Shown: piece after piece, positions 1 to 12,300 of the stretch
Layout: the number at the start of each line of letters is the position of its first letter
Numbering within the stretch: position 1 is the stretch's first letter
DNA from: Streptomyces sp. NBC_01116
GTDB taxonomy: Bacteria > Actinomycetota > Actinomycetes > Streptomycetales > Streptomycetaceae
DNA: 64,000 nt
Reading direction: 5' to 3'
Assembly: GCF_041435495.1 (NCBI RefSeq)
Contig: NZ_CP108644.1
Span: 7,983,501-8,047,500 of the forward strand
Made by a program: the position numbers and the translations under genes
The notes under the pieces: generated by a model
Database searches by the model: none
Seen by the model: only the letters and a program-made list of their open reading frames with translations
Told to the model about the DNA's origin: nothing

Positions 1-103
1 CCGTGCTTAGCTGGGCGCGGGCTTGCCGCGGATGGCAACCCTCTCGCTTTTGGTATTCCACGCATCGCCCGTACTCACCGCGTGATTCAACTGACCCGAG
101 GAT

Positions 104-811
104 ATGGCCTTGATGAATTTAACGTGCCGTCTCGGCGTGATGACCGCGGCCATCGCCGCGCTCACTCTGGCTCTCATTCCCCCGGCATCCGCCGCCCCGG
201 CCCCGGCCGAGCGGGCGGCCGCATCCGTTGGACCGGTGCAGCTCTACATCGGGGGCCTGGGAAGCGGCCCGTACAACGTCGCGGTGCAGTCAGCTGTCGG
301 CACCGCGATGGACAGTGCCGTGTCCAAGGGGTTCGACCCCGCCAGGTGCAACCTGGTCAAGGGCCCCACGGTCGTCAACCAGCTCCCGAACGGCTACGTA
401 CAGGTCGCGGTCGAGTATCTCTGTGCGGGTGACCCCTACACACCTGGGCCCACGTTCGTCCTCAACCGGTATCACAAGAGCTCCGACACGCAGAGCAACA
501 GCTGGTACCACCCCAACGGTTACCAGCTCCAGGGGCCCCTCGGTTCGCTGTACACCTACGCGGCCGCGGGGACCACGCCGCTGTACCTCTGCCAGGTCAG
601 GGGCGACCACTTCACCAGCACGGACGTCGCCTGTGAGGGCCAGCAGTATGTGACGCGTCTCGGTTGGCTCCACACCACCCAGCCTGCCGGAGTCGCCACC
701 GTTCAACTCTTCCGATGCCTGCGGAACGAGAACCGCCAGATCTTCGATTCCATTCAGGCGAACTGTGAGGGCCAGATCCACGGAGGCGCACTGGGATACA
801 CCCTGGCGTGA
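104..811 (+). CDS. Secreted protein of unknown function
   Basis: The 235-residue product begins with a clear Sec signal peptide: a short basic start, a hydrophobic stretch (about residues 12-26) and an Ala-rich cleavage region ending near APAPAERAA. The mature part has six well-spaced cysteines (in contexts such as RCNLV, YLCAG, LCQVR, ACEGQ, RCLRN and NCEGQ), which suggests three disulfides in an extracellular protein. No enzyme motif was recognised. The ATG at 104 gives a full signal peptide; the ATG at 113 would also work. Codon 6 (119-121) is TTA, so if the start at 104 is right, translation would depend on the bldA leucyl-tRNA, as for many late-expressed Streptomyces genes. I do not recognise the family; extracellular location is the only well-supported statement. 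Confidence 0.75.
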   Translation: MALMNLTCRLGVMTAAIAALTLALIPPASAAPAPAERAAASVGPVQLYIGGLGSGPYNVAVQSAVGTAMDSAVSKGFDPARCNLVKGPTVVNQLPNGYVQVAVEYLCAGDPYTPGPTFVLNRYHKSSDTQSNSWYHPNGYQLQGPLGSLYTYAAAGTTPLYLCQVRGDHFTSTDVACEGQQYVTRLGWLHTTQPAGVATVQLFRCLRNENRQIFDSIQANCEGQIHGGALGYTLA

Positions 812-1125
812 ACCGGGCCCGATCGCACCGTCTCGGCCTTCCCGAGGGCGCCCACGCTCCTCGGCACCCTGCTGTGGATGCGCGGGGCGCCGACCCCGTC
901 CGGCCCGCGGTGGCCGCCCCGTCGGTCTCCGGCGGAGCGGCCACGCGGTGTCGTCCGCCCGACAGCGGCCGGGGGACTGGCGCCGGGCCGCCGTAGATCT
1001 CATGGCCCACCTCTCCGTACGCCAATCGGATGCGGGAGATGCCTCGCCCGCCCAGCTATCGCTGCGGCCGGGTAGAGGTGACGGGGACAGAGCAGGCCGT
1101 ACGACCCCCCGGAAAGAGAACGGCC
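812..1125. other. Intergenic region, nothing recognised
   Basis: This stretch between the secreted protein and the peroxidase holds no reading frame with a plausible start, codon use and homology. The long frames that cross it are antisense or out-of-frame shadows. It presumably carries the peroxidase promoter, but I could not pick out a -35/-10 pair. A Shine-Dalgarno-like GGAAAGAG lies just upstream of the ATG at 1126. Confidence 0.5.
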
Positions 1126-2358
1126 ATGACAGAACATGACCACGCCCGGGCTCCGCATCCCGGCCGACGCGCCCTGGTACGGGGCGCTGCCGGCCTGGTG
1201 GGAGCCGGAGGCCTGGCCGCAACGGTGTCGGTCAGCCCCGCCTCCGCCGTCCCGACCAGTGCCTCCGGCGACGGCCGGGTGCCGTTCCACGGTGCACACC
1301 AGGCAGGGATCCTGACCCGGCAGCAGCCGTTCGGCGGCTTCGTCGCCTTCGACGTGCTCGCGCGCGACCGGACGGAACTGGCGGCCCTCTTCGAAAAGCT
1401 CACCGAGCGGTGCCGCACCCTGACAGCGGGTGTCACACCGAACGACCCGGACGTAGCGGCGGTGCGCGGCCCGCAGGACCGGCTGACCATCACCGTCGGC
1501 GTGGGCGCGTCGCTGTTCGACAGGCGTTACGGACTGGAAGGAGCGCGGCCACCCGGACTCGTGGACATGCCCGAGTTCCCCGGGGACCGGCTGGACCCCG
1601 AACACAGTCACGGCGACCTCTCCCTGCAGATCTGCGCCCAGCACCCCGACGCCGTTCTCCACGTCGTACGCGATCTGGCCCGGGAAACCGCAGGGCTGCT
1701 GCGAACGCGGTGGCGGGCCGACGGCTTCCTGAACCCACCGCGGCCCGAGGGCGCTCCGCGGTCGTTCGTCGGCTTCAAGGACGGCACAGCGAACCCCGAC
1801 ACCACATCCAGGCGAGAGATGGACCGGCTCGTCTGGGTCGGCCACGAGGGACCCGCCTGGGCGCGCGGCGGCGCCTACCAGGTCCTGCGCACCGTGAGGC
1901 TCCAGGCGGAGGAGTGGGACCGGGTCCCGACGGCCGAGCAGGAGCAGATCTTCGGCCGGCGCAAAGCCACCGGTGCACCGCTCGACGGGCGCAAGGAAAG
2001 CGACCTGCCCGACTACGGGCGGGACCCGGAAGGCCGAGTCACGCCGCTGGACTCCCATATCCGCCGGGCCAATCCGCGGACCCGAGGAAGCGAGGACTCG
2101 GTCCTGCTGCGCCGAAGCTACAACCTGGACCGGGGCCTCGCGTCCGACGGAACGCTCGACGTAGGGCTGATCTTCTGCTGCTACCAGCGGGATCTGGCCC
2201 GGCAGTTCGCAACGGTGCAGAAGCGGCTGGAAGGCGAGCGGTTCGCGGACTTCAGCGTCACCACGGGCGGCGGCTACTTTCTCGTACTGCCGGGAGTGGC
2301 CGACGGATCGGACTCCTACGCCTCCGCACTGCTGGGCCGGGGAGGGTCCCGTAAATGA
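1126..2358 (+). CDS. Tat-exported DyP-type (dye-decolorizing) haem peroxidase
   Basis: The 410-residue product starts with a twin-arginine signal (GRRALVRGAAG followed by a hydrophobic stretch ending in PASA), so it should be exported folded with its haem. The DyP hallmark GxxDG is present as GFKDGTANPD near residue 215; its Asp is the catalytic acid of the family. Further on, HIRRANPR supplies the proximal haem-ligand His and LLRRSYN the conserved distal Arg region. Members oxidise dyes, phenols, Mn2+ or porphyrinogens with H2O2. The ATG at 1126 was chosen because GGAAAGAG sits just upstream and the Tat signal follows at once. No EfeU/EfeO-like iron-uptake partner is adjacent, so it seems to be a stand-alone secreted peroxidase rather than part of an EfeUOB system. 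Confidence 0.92.
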   Translation: MTEHDHARAPHPGRRALVRGAAGLVGAGGLAATVSVSPASAVPTSASGDGRVPFHGAHQAGILTRQQPFGGFVAFDVLARDRTELAALFEKLTERCRTLTAGVTPNDPDVAAVRGPQDRLTITVGVGASLFDRRYGLEGARPPGLVDMPEFPGDRLDPEHSHGDLSLQICAQHPDAVLHVVRDLARETAGLLRTRWRADGFLNPPRPEGAPRSFVGFKDGTANPDTTSRREMDRLVWVGHEGPAWARGGAYQVLRTVRLQAEEWDRVPTAEQEQIFGRRKATGAPLDGRKESDLPDYGRDPEGRVTPLDSHIRRANPRTRGSEDSVLLRRSYNLDRGLASDGTLDVGLIFCCYQRDLARQFATVQKRLEGERFADFSVTTGGGYFLVLPGVADGSDSYASALLGRGGSRK

Positions 2359-3304
2359 TCTCCGAGCGGCACAGGTCCCGAAGGTGACCTTCCCGCACAT
2401 CTCCGCCGTCGACACCATGCCCTTCCTCTCCCGGCCGGAGGCATGCGAAGACGCGGGTGGAGAAGCTCGTCCGAGCGTGTCTGCCAACCCGCCGCGTGCG
2501 GTGGGCCGAAGACGGAGTGTCAGCGCCCGGACACGGACTCCCGGCGGCAGCGTGCATCACGCGATCCGCGCTGGCCGAAACGTATAAGTGATGTGCCCCA
2601 CAGCGGAACGAAGGCGAGAACACGCAGCGCTCTGCGGGCCATACTGATCGTCATGACACCGACGGCCATATCCGTGGGCGCCTGCTGTTCGTTGCTGCGC
2701 GCAGGCCTCGAGCGCCCGGCCGGGATGTCGCGTTCGGCCGGCCTCTCGGGCCGGTCGACGCCGAGGGCAGGCCGGTGGACCGTGCCGTGTTCACCGATGC
2801 GGAACGCTACCGCCAGGCGTGGGGGCGTGGGTTGGCCCCGATCCGTGCCTGCCTCGACGCGTGCCCTCACCGCGGCGCCCTGGTGTGCCGCGGCGTTATC
2901 CGCTCGATCCGCAAGCGTGTCCGTACCCACCGCGGCTGGTCCCACGACCTGGCCGACGCGTTGGTGAGCGGGTCGCAGCGGGTAGACCGTCCCGAATCGT
3001 TCGGCACCACCGAGTGGCATCCGGTCGAGGTGCTGTACGTCGCATCACCACGCCGATCGGTCCTCGGCACCCGGAATCCGGAGTCGGTGCCGCTGCGGGA
3101 GCCGCTCGGGGACGCGGCCCGGTACAGGGACGCGACGTTCGGCCACGATGATCAAGGAGCGGTCGTGGTCGGCCGGGCGCAGGCGTGGACAGGGGAAGAC
3201 AACGGGAAGCCCGCTCCGTGCGGGCTCGGGCAGAGTCCTCGCGTTCGCTCGCGATCTTCTGCCGCGGCGTCATGCCTGGGTGGCGTGGCAGGAAGGAGTC
3301 CGTC
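2359..3304. other. Long intergenic region, possible gene remnant and operon promoter
   Basis: Nearly 950 bases lie between the peroxidase and the NRPS/PKS operon. Several frames are open on both strands, but none has a convincing start plus a recognisable product. The best candidate is the forward frame from about 2655 to 3180, which reads on from DTDGHIRGRLLF through AERYRQAWGRGLAPIRACL; it lacks a good start and may be a decayed gene. The operon promoter is expected in the last few hundred bases. A clear AAGGAG ribosome binding site precedes the ATG at 3305. Confidence 0.35.
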
Positions 3305-6300
3305 ATGAGCCTTCGAGCGCTCGCCCGCATGTACGCCGACGGGGAGATATCGACGATCGAGGTACTGGCCGAACTCGACAGACGCGTGGACATTCCTCTG
3401 TCCGAGGGGCAGCGCGGCCTGTGGGCGCTCGCCAAGATGGAGCCGGAGACGTACGCGTACAACGTTCCCGTGTGCTTCTCGATCGCGGACGTGGACGCCG
3501 CGGCGCTTCAAGCCGCGTTCCGCGACACGCTTTCCCGGCATCCGCTTCTCTCCGCCTCGGTGCGCGAGACGGAGGACGGGCCGCGTCTGTCCCCTGGAGA
3601 TGCGGACGGCTTCCTCGTCGAGCGCGTGGACATCTCCGATGTGCCGTCCGGTCGGGTGCCGGACTCCTTGAAGGAAAGGGCGAGGCGGCCGTTCGACCTG
3701 GCCGGTGAGCCGTTGACCAGGCTGGCTGTCCTGCGTCGCTCCGCGTCCGAGGCGTACGTTCTGCTGGTCGTCCATCACCTGGTGATCGATGGAGTGTCGG
3801 CGCGTCTCGTCGTCGACACGCTGTTCCGTTCGTACCGGGCGCGGGTCGAGGGGCGGGACGTGCCGATCGAGGTGGGCTCCGCCTCGTTCGGTGAGTTCGT
3901 CGCGTGGGAGCGGGACGTGCTCGCCGGTGAGCACGCTGAGGAGGACCGCGCGTTCTGGGTGCGGGAGCTCGCCGGTGCGGACGTCCTCACCGGGTTACCC
4001 TCACAGGTGGCTCTGCTGCCGGACGCGCCTCATGTGGGCGAGGTACACACCAGTCGGCTGCCGGACGAGCAGGCCGCCGCCATCGCGGCCTTCACCGCTT
4101 CACAGGGGATCAGCCCGGGGATCTTCTTCCTGGCGGCCTTCCTGACTCTGCTGCACCGGTACACCGGAAGCGAGGACCTCGTCATCGGGATGCCGGTGGC
4201 CGGGCGTCCGACGGAACGCTTCGACCCGATCGTCGGCTGCTTCGTCAACACGCTGCCCGTCCGGAGCAGGCCGAACGCCGACGAGGAGTTCACGTCGTTC
4301 GCCCGGCGCGTTCAGAGCACGGTGCTCGAAGTGCTTGAGCACGGGACCTACCCGTTCCACCGGATCGTCGGCGATCTCGGCGCACGGGGCGCGAACCCGC
4401 GGTCGCCTCTCTACCAGATCGTCTACAACTACCAGGATTCCGCTCTCTCCGGATACCTGGGCGAGCGGGCCCGCACCACCGGCGAGACGGACTTCGAGCT
4501 CGTCGACGGGCTGTACCAGCTGGGCGAGTACGACCTCACGGTGGACGTGGCTCCCGGTGACGGGTTCCTGGTGAACTGGAAATACCACCCGGACGCCTTC
4601 TCGGCCCACGCCGTCGCGGGCATGGCGGAACACTTCGCCACCCTGGTGGACAGCATCCTCGACTCCGACGGGCGGTCGCCGATCGGCAGGCTGAACCTGC
4701 TCGACGACGAGGAACGGCACCTCGTCATCGAGGCGTGGAACCGCACCGGGGCCGACTTTCCCGCGCACCGGACGTGCTGGGATCTCTTCGCGGAGCAGGC
4801 GGGGGCGAACCCGGGTGCTCCGGCGGTCACCTGCGGGGAGCGGACTCTCACCTACAGCGAACTCGCGGACCGCAGCGCGGCGCTGGCCCAGGAGCTGACG
4901 CGTCGAGGCGTCGGGCCCGGGGATGTCGTGGGGGTCTGCTACGAACGGTCGATCGACCTTGTCGTGGCCCTCCTCGCCGTCATGAGGCTCGGCGCGGTGT
5001 ACCTGCCCCTGGACAGCCGGCTGCCGGCCGAACGCCTCTCCTACATGGTCGAGGACAGCGGCGCGCACCTCATCATCTGCCATGAGGCGGTGATGGACAG
5101 ACTGGCCGCCCCGGGGACGCCGAAGGCGAGACTGTATCCGACAGACCGTCCGGACGATCAGGCCGCCCGGCCAAGGGCGGCGGCGGGGGAGGCGACCGCC
5201 GATACGCCGGACTCGCGAGCCTCGACGCCTCCGGCCGCCTACGTCATCTACACCTCGGGCAGCACGGGGAGACCCAAGGGCGTCGTGGTTCCGCACGCGG
5301 CGTTGACCAACTTCCTGCTGGCCATGGCGGAGACGCTGGGAGTGACGTCCGGCGATCGTCTGCTGGCCATCACCACGCACAGCTTCGACATCGCCGCCCT
5401 GGAGCTCTACCTTCCGCTGATCACCGGCGGGCAGGTCTGCGTCGGTGAGTCGGCCACGGCCGCCGACGCCACGTTGCTCGCCGAGAAGGTCGCCGACTGG
5501 CGGCCCACCATCATGCAGGCCACCCCGGCCACCTGGGCCATGCTGGTGCGCGTCGGATGGCGGAACACCGAGGGCGTCAAGGTGTTGTGCGGCGGCGAGG
5601 CGTTGCCCGACGCCCTGAAGGACCAACTCGTGGCGCGCGGCGAGGCCTGGAACCTGTACGGGCCCACGGAGACGACCATCTGGTCAGCGGCCAAGCGGCT
5701 GCGCAGCGAGGAGCCGGTGACCATCGGCAGCCCCATCGCCAACACCCAGCTGTACGTCCTCGACCAGAACCTGAATCCCCTGCCTGTCGGTGTGACCGGC
5801 GAGCTCCACATCGCGGGCGACGGGGTCGCGCTCGGCTACCACCGGAAGCCGGAGTTGACGGCCGAGCGCTTCCTGGACAACCCGTTCGCGCCAGGACGGC
5901 TGTACCGGACCGGTGACCGCGCGCGCCGACTGCCGAACGGCGAGATCGTCGTCCTGGGCCGGATGGACAACCAGGTCAAACTGCGCGGCCACCGCATCGA
6001 ACCCGGTGAGATCGAGGCGGTGCTCGAAGCCCGCCCGGAGATCGACCGAAGCGTCGTCGTGCTGGAGCATGTCGGACTGTCGGACAGGCTCACGGCCTAC
6101 TGCACCGGGAGCGGGGACGGGCCGGTCGACGCCGCGCTGCTGCGCGCGGAACTCGCCAGGACCCTCCCCGCCCACATGCTGCCCGCCGCATTCGTGGCCC
6201 TGGACGCCTTTCCGCTCACGGCGCACGGAAAGGTCGACCGCGCGAAGCTGACCGAGGGCGCCCGGACGGTGCCGCTCCCGGCCGCCGACAGCCCGGCCGC

Positions 6301-9300
6301 CGACAGCCCGGTGGCCGCGCTCGACGTCGAGCGGACCGTGCGCGGGATCTTCGAAGAGGTGCTCGGCTCCCGTGACATCGAGCGTGCCGCAGGCTTCTTC
6401 GACATCGGCGGAGACTCGTTCGCGGCCATCGAAGCGGTGGAACGGATCAACCGCGAGTACGGCTGCTCCTTGCGGCCCACCAGCCTTTTCGCGCACCCGT
6501 CCGTCGCGGCGATGGCCCGACACCTGACGGGGCTGCTGCCCGCCGGGCAGGCATCTGCCGGGCGCGCATCCGCTGGGCGCATACCCGCGGGACAGGCACC
6601 TGCCCCGCAGGCACCTGTCGCCCAGCCGGTCGAGCCCGAGCAGCGCCCCGGTCCGCGCCCCGCCACTCCGGCGGCCGACGACGCCTCGCTCGGTGACGCG
6701 ATCGCGGTGATCGGCATCTCCTGCCGGTTCCCGGGAGCCCAGGACCACCGCGCATTCTGGTCCGGGCTCGTCGAAGGACGCAGCGGCGGCACGTCATGGT
6801 CGGCCGAGGAACTGCGCACGCTCGGAGTGCCGGAGGAGCTGATCAGCCGACCCGGATACGTACCGCAGCGGTCGGTCGTGGACGGCAGGGCGGAGTTCGA
6901 CGCGGCGTTCTTCGACATCTCCCCCCGCGACGCCGAGTTCATGGACCCGCAGGCGCGCTTGCTGCTGCAGCACGCCTGGCAGGCGTTGGAGGACGCCGGT
7001 TACCGCCCGGAGGACGTGCCCGGGACCAGCGTCACCACGTCCACGAGCACGAACTTCTACCAGGCCCTGCTCCCGGCGCTGATGGCGAACGCGTCGGGCC
7101 CGCGGGTCCTGGCGAACTCCGAGACGTACGCCGCGTGGCTGTTCGCCCAGGGCGGCACGGTGCCCACGATGATCTCCACGAAGCTGGGCCTGCGTGGTCC
7201 CAGCATGGCGGTGAGCACCAACTGCTCATCGGCGCTGAGCGCGGTGCACGTCGCCTGCCAGGGACTCCTGGCCGGCGATGCCGACCAGGCGATCGTCGGC
7301 GCGGCCAGCCTGTTCTCCGCGGGGGAACTGGGTTACGTGCACCAGCCGGGCCTGAACTTCTCGAGCGACGGGCACAGTCGCGCCTTCGCCGACGGCGCCG
7401 ACGGCATGTCCGGCGGTGAGGGTGTCGGCGTGGTCGTCCTCAAGCGCGCCAGTGAGGCGATAGCCGCCGGCGACCACATCTACTGCCTGATCCGCGGCGT
7501 CGCGGTGAACAACGACGGCGGCGACAAAGCGGGGTTCTACGCGCCCAGTGTGCGCGGGCAGGCCGAGGTGATCCGCAAGGCGCTGGACAAGGCGGGCACG
7601 GACCCGTCGACGATCAGCTACGTCGAAGCGCACGGCACGGGCACGAGGCTCGGCGATCCCATCGAGGTCGCCGCCCTGACCGAGGCGTACCGCGACTACA
7701 CAGAACGCAGCCGGTTCTGCGGCATCGGCTCGGTCAAGAGCAACATCGGCCACCTGGACGCGGCCGCGGGGATCGCCGGCCTCATCAAGGTGGCCCTGGC
7801 CCTGCGGCACGGAGAGGTTCCGCGGACCCTGCACTGCGACGCGCCCAGCTCGGAGATCGACTGGGACGAGTCGCCGTTCTTCGTGACCGACCGGAATCTC
7901 CCGCTGGACGGCGACCAGCCCGCGCGTGCGGGGCTGAGCTCCTTCGGGATCGGCGGCACCAACGCGCACGCGGTACTGGAACAGGCGCCGACCGGTGCGC
8001 GGACCGCCGGACGCCCCGGCCCCCAGGCGGTGGTCCTCTCGGCCCGTGACGGGGAGCGGCTCGGCGTCCTCGCGCGGCAGCTTCTGGAGTTCCTGCCGGG
8101 GTACCGGGACGCGCACGGCGATCTGGCGTCACTCGCGTACACGCTCCAGGTCGGGCGACGGGCGATGGCCGAACGCGTGGTCCTCGTCGCGAACGACGTC
8201 GACGGGCTGATCGCGACCCTTCAGGGCTACGTCGAGCGCGGGGCACGCGGAACGGTCTTCGAAGGTACGGCCCGACGGCCCGAGGACCAGCTGCTCGGTC
8301 TCTTCGATCGCCCCGGGGAGCTGCGGGACCTGGTCGCCGGGTGGCTCGAACACGGGGAGTGGGAGAAGATCGCGCCCCTGTGGGTCAACGGCGTCGACGT
8401 CGAGTGGCACGCCCACCACGGCGCGAATCCGCCGGTGCGGGTGAGCCTGCCGACGTATCCGTTCGCCGCGAAACGGTACTGGCCGACCGCCGACGCGGTG
8501 CCGGTCCCTCGGGCCGCCGACCCGCTCGACGCGGCGTCGTTGCTCGTGGCCGCTGCCGGGCCGGAGAGCGTCGAGACGTTCCTGTCCGGCCGCACGTCCG
8601 CCACGGAGGAGATGGACGGCCTCTCGCGCCCGCTCGTGCTCGCACAGCTCGTGGCGGCGGGACTCTTCGACGCGCCCGTTCGTCGCGACCCGAGTGGGCA
8701 GGGGATCACGGGAATCACCGGAATCGCGCCGTCCTTCGCCCAGTGGCTCGACCATACGGTGACCGTGCTGCTGAGCCACGGTGAACTCGTGCGTGAGGGC
8801 GAGTTCGTGGCGCCCGGGCAGGGCGCGCCGGGCCTCGAACAGGCGTGGCGCGCCTGGCGCGCGTGGAAGGACGCCCGTGCCGAGGACCCGGAGCTGGCGG
8901 CCAAGACCGGCCTGACCGACCGCATGGTCGAGGCCTTGCCCGCGATCCTGTCCGGGCGGACGAAGGCCACGGCGGTGATGTTCCCGGGTGGCTCGTTCTC
9001 GCTGGTCGAACCGGCGTACCGGGGGAACGCGACGGCCGACTACTTCAACGAGGTGACGGCCGGCGCGGTGCGCGCGGAGGCGGACGCCCGCCGCGGCGGG
9101 ATCCGGCTGCTGGAGATCGGAGCGGGCACCGGCAGCACCAGCGAGCGCGTCTTCGCCCGGCTGACGGGCCGCGACGTCGCCGAGTACCGCTACACGGACG
9201 TTTCGAAGGCGTTCCTGATCGACGCGGAGCGGCGGTTCTCCGGACGGGTGCCGTACGTGTCCTTCTCGGCTTTCGACGTGGAGCGGGAGCCCGGCGCACA

Positions 9301-12300
9301 GGGGCTCGGCGCGGGCGACTACGACATCGTCATCGCCAACAACGTGCTGCACGCCACCAAGGACATCGTGCAGGCAGTGCGTCATGCCAGAGCACTGCTG
9401 CGGCCCGGCGGAGTCCTCGTACTCAACGAGCTCGCCCGGAACGACTGGTGGTCGCACCTGACCTTCGGGCTCCTGGACGGGTGGTGGCGGTTCACGGACG
9501 GAAGGCGTATCCAGGGGGGACCGGCGCTGTCCTCGGAGGCGTGGCGCGACGTGCTGCGCGCGTGCGGGTTCGACACGGTCGAACTGCTGGCGGAGCCCGC
9601 CCGCGACCTGGGCCAGCAGGTGCTGCTGGCGCGCGCCGGTTCGCCCGTCCCGCGCCGGGATCCGCGGCCTGCCGCGCCCGGTTCGCTTCCGGAGCACGTC
9701 CGCGCGACCGTCGAGCGGATCCTCGCCGAGACGCTGAAGCTGACCGCGGACGAGCTCGCGCCCGAGAAGCCCTTCGCCGACTACGGACTGGACTCGCTCA
9801 CCGGCGTCTCGCTGGTGCAACGGCTCAACGAGTCGCTGGGCACCGATCTCGATCCGAGCGTGCTGTTCGAGAACCCGTCGATCAGGCGGCTGACCGGTTT
9901 CATCGTCGACGAGGAAGGCGCCGCCATCGTGGCCGCGGTGCCCGCGCCGTCGCCGGTACCCGAGGCTCCTGCGGTACGTGAGGCGTCCGCGGTGCCCGAG
10001 CCGTCCGTGGCGCCCAAACGGTCCGCGGTGTCCGATTCGTCCCCGGTGTCCGAGCTGTCCGCCGTATCCGAGCGGTCCACCGTATCCGGGCCGTCCGCCC
10101 CCTCCGGGCCGTCCGGCGGTGTCCGGGAGCCCGTCGCGATCGTCGGTATGAGCGGCCGGTTCCCGGGCGCCCGGGATGCCGACGAGTTCTGGGACCTGTT
10201 GGCCTCCGGCCGCGACGCTGTCTCGAAGGTGGACCGCTGGGACCTCGCGTCGCTGGGCAGCGTCTGCCTGGACGGCGGCCTCCTGGACGGCGTCGACGAG
10301 TTCGACCCGCTCTTCTTCGGGATCTCCGGTGCTGAAGCGGTCTACATGGAGCCGCAGCAGCGGCTGTTCCTTCAGGAAGCGTGGCGGGCGCTGGAGGACG
10401 CGGGCCACGCGGGCGAGTCGCTGGACCGCGACCGGTGCGGCATCTACGTGGGCTGCGCCGCCGGCGACTACCTGGATCTGACGGGGCCGTCCGACTACCC
10501 CGGCCAGGCGCTGTGGGGCAACATGAACTCGCTCGTGCCGTCCCGCATCGCGTACTACCTGGACCTGCACGGACCGGCGATCGCGGTCGACACCGCGTGC
10601 TCCAGCTCGCTGGTCTCCCTCTACCTGGCGTGTCAGGCGCTGTGGGCGGGCGAGGTCACCACGGCGATCGCGGGCGGCGTCTACGTACAGAACTCGCCGC
10701 GGCTGTACCTGGCGGCGTCGCGGGCGGGGATGCTCTCCCCGACAGGCCGGTGCCGTTCGTTCGACCAGGCGGCCGACGGATTCGTGCCCGCCGAGGGAGT
10801 CGGTGCGCTGATCCTCAAACGGCTCTCGGACGCGGAGGCGGACGGCGACCACATCCACGGCGTGATCCGTGGAATCGGGATCAACCACAACGGCACGACG
10901 AACGGGATCGCCGCGCCGAACGGGACCTCGCAGGAACGGCTGATCCGGCAGATCTACCAGGACTTCGACATCGACCCCGCCGGGATCGGGCTGGTCGAGG
11001 CACACGGCACCGGAACCAAGCTCGGCGATCCGGTGGAATTCCGGGCCCTCGATCGCGCGTTCCGCGGCTTCACGGACGCCGAGCGGTTCTGCTCGCTCGG
11101 CTCGTCCAAGGCGTCCATCGGCCACGCGCAGGCCGCGGCCGGCGTGATCGGCGTCATCAAAACACTGCTGGCGATGAGGCACGAGGTGATCCCCGGCCTG
11201 CCGCACCACACCGCGACGAACTCCAGTGTCACGTTGGCCGGCAGCCCGTTCTTCGTACACACGGAGCCGAGGCGGTGGGCCGTGCCGGAGGGCGGCAAAC
11301 GGCGTGCCGCGGTCACGTCGCTCGGCGCGAGCGGAACCAACGCCCACGCGGTCATCGAGCAGCCGTCGCACCCGCCCACGCCGACGCGGAGCAGACAGGG
11401 CGGGGACCGGTTGATCGTGCTGTCGGCGGCGACGGAGCACGCCTTGAGCGAACAGGTGGCCCGGCTCGCGCGCCACTGCCGGGAGCACCCGGACCTCGAT
11501 GTCGGCGAGGTGAGCCACACACTCCTGCTCGGCCGCAGGCACCTGCGGCACCGATGGGCGTGTGTGGTCCGGGACATCGCGGAACTGGAAAGCCGGTGCA
11601 CCACCCGGCTCTCCGGCCAGGACCTTCCGACGAGGAGCGCCGACTCCGGGGTACGGGCACTCGCCCAGCGGTTCCTCGACGGTGAGGCACCGGATTTCGC
11701 CGAGTTGTTCCGCGACAGCCGTTACCGCCGCGTTCCGCTGCCCGGCTACCCCTTCGCGGGGGAACGCTATGCGCTGCCGATCCGCGCGACGGCTGACGAC
11801 GGGCCGCGGTGCGATGGGGGAGCCCTCACCGGCGACGAGTTCTACCTGCGGGAGCATCAGGTGCAGGGGACCGGGATCGCCCCGGGGGCCATGTATCTGC
11901 GGTGGGTCGCGGCAGCGGCGGTGCGGACCGCGAGCGACGCGGTCCGCCTGCACGACATCGTCTTCCTGCGCCCCCTTTCGGTAGCGGCGGTGCCGCGCGC
12001 CCTGCGGGTGGACCTTCGCGCGGACGGCGACGTCACCCGGTTCACGGTGTCCTCCACCGAGTCCGCCGGAGACGAGCCCGTTCTCCACTGTCAGGGCGAG
12101 GTGTCCGCCGGGGAACCGACGGGTGCGCAGGCGCTCGACCTGCCCGCGCTGCTTCGGGAATTCCGGACCATGGAATTCGACCCCCGGCGGTTCTACGCCG
12201 AGTGGCGGGAGCGCGGCATCGCCTACGGCCCCACGTTCCAGGGGGTCGTGGCGGTGCACCGCGGCGACGACGCGGTGCTCGCCGAACTGCGGCTGCCCGG

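Noticed and set aside
8129..12259. Very long minus-strand open frame (1376 codons) opposite the first NRPS/PKS gene
   Set aside because: The plus strand encodes intact KS, MT, ACP, KS and DH domains. The antisense frame has no recognisable domain and is a by-product of high third-position GC; the same holds for the antisense frames at 14759-17920 and 18456-23153.
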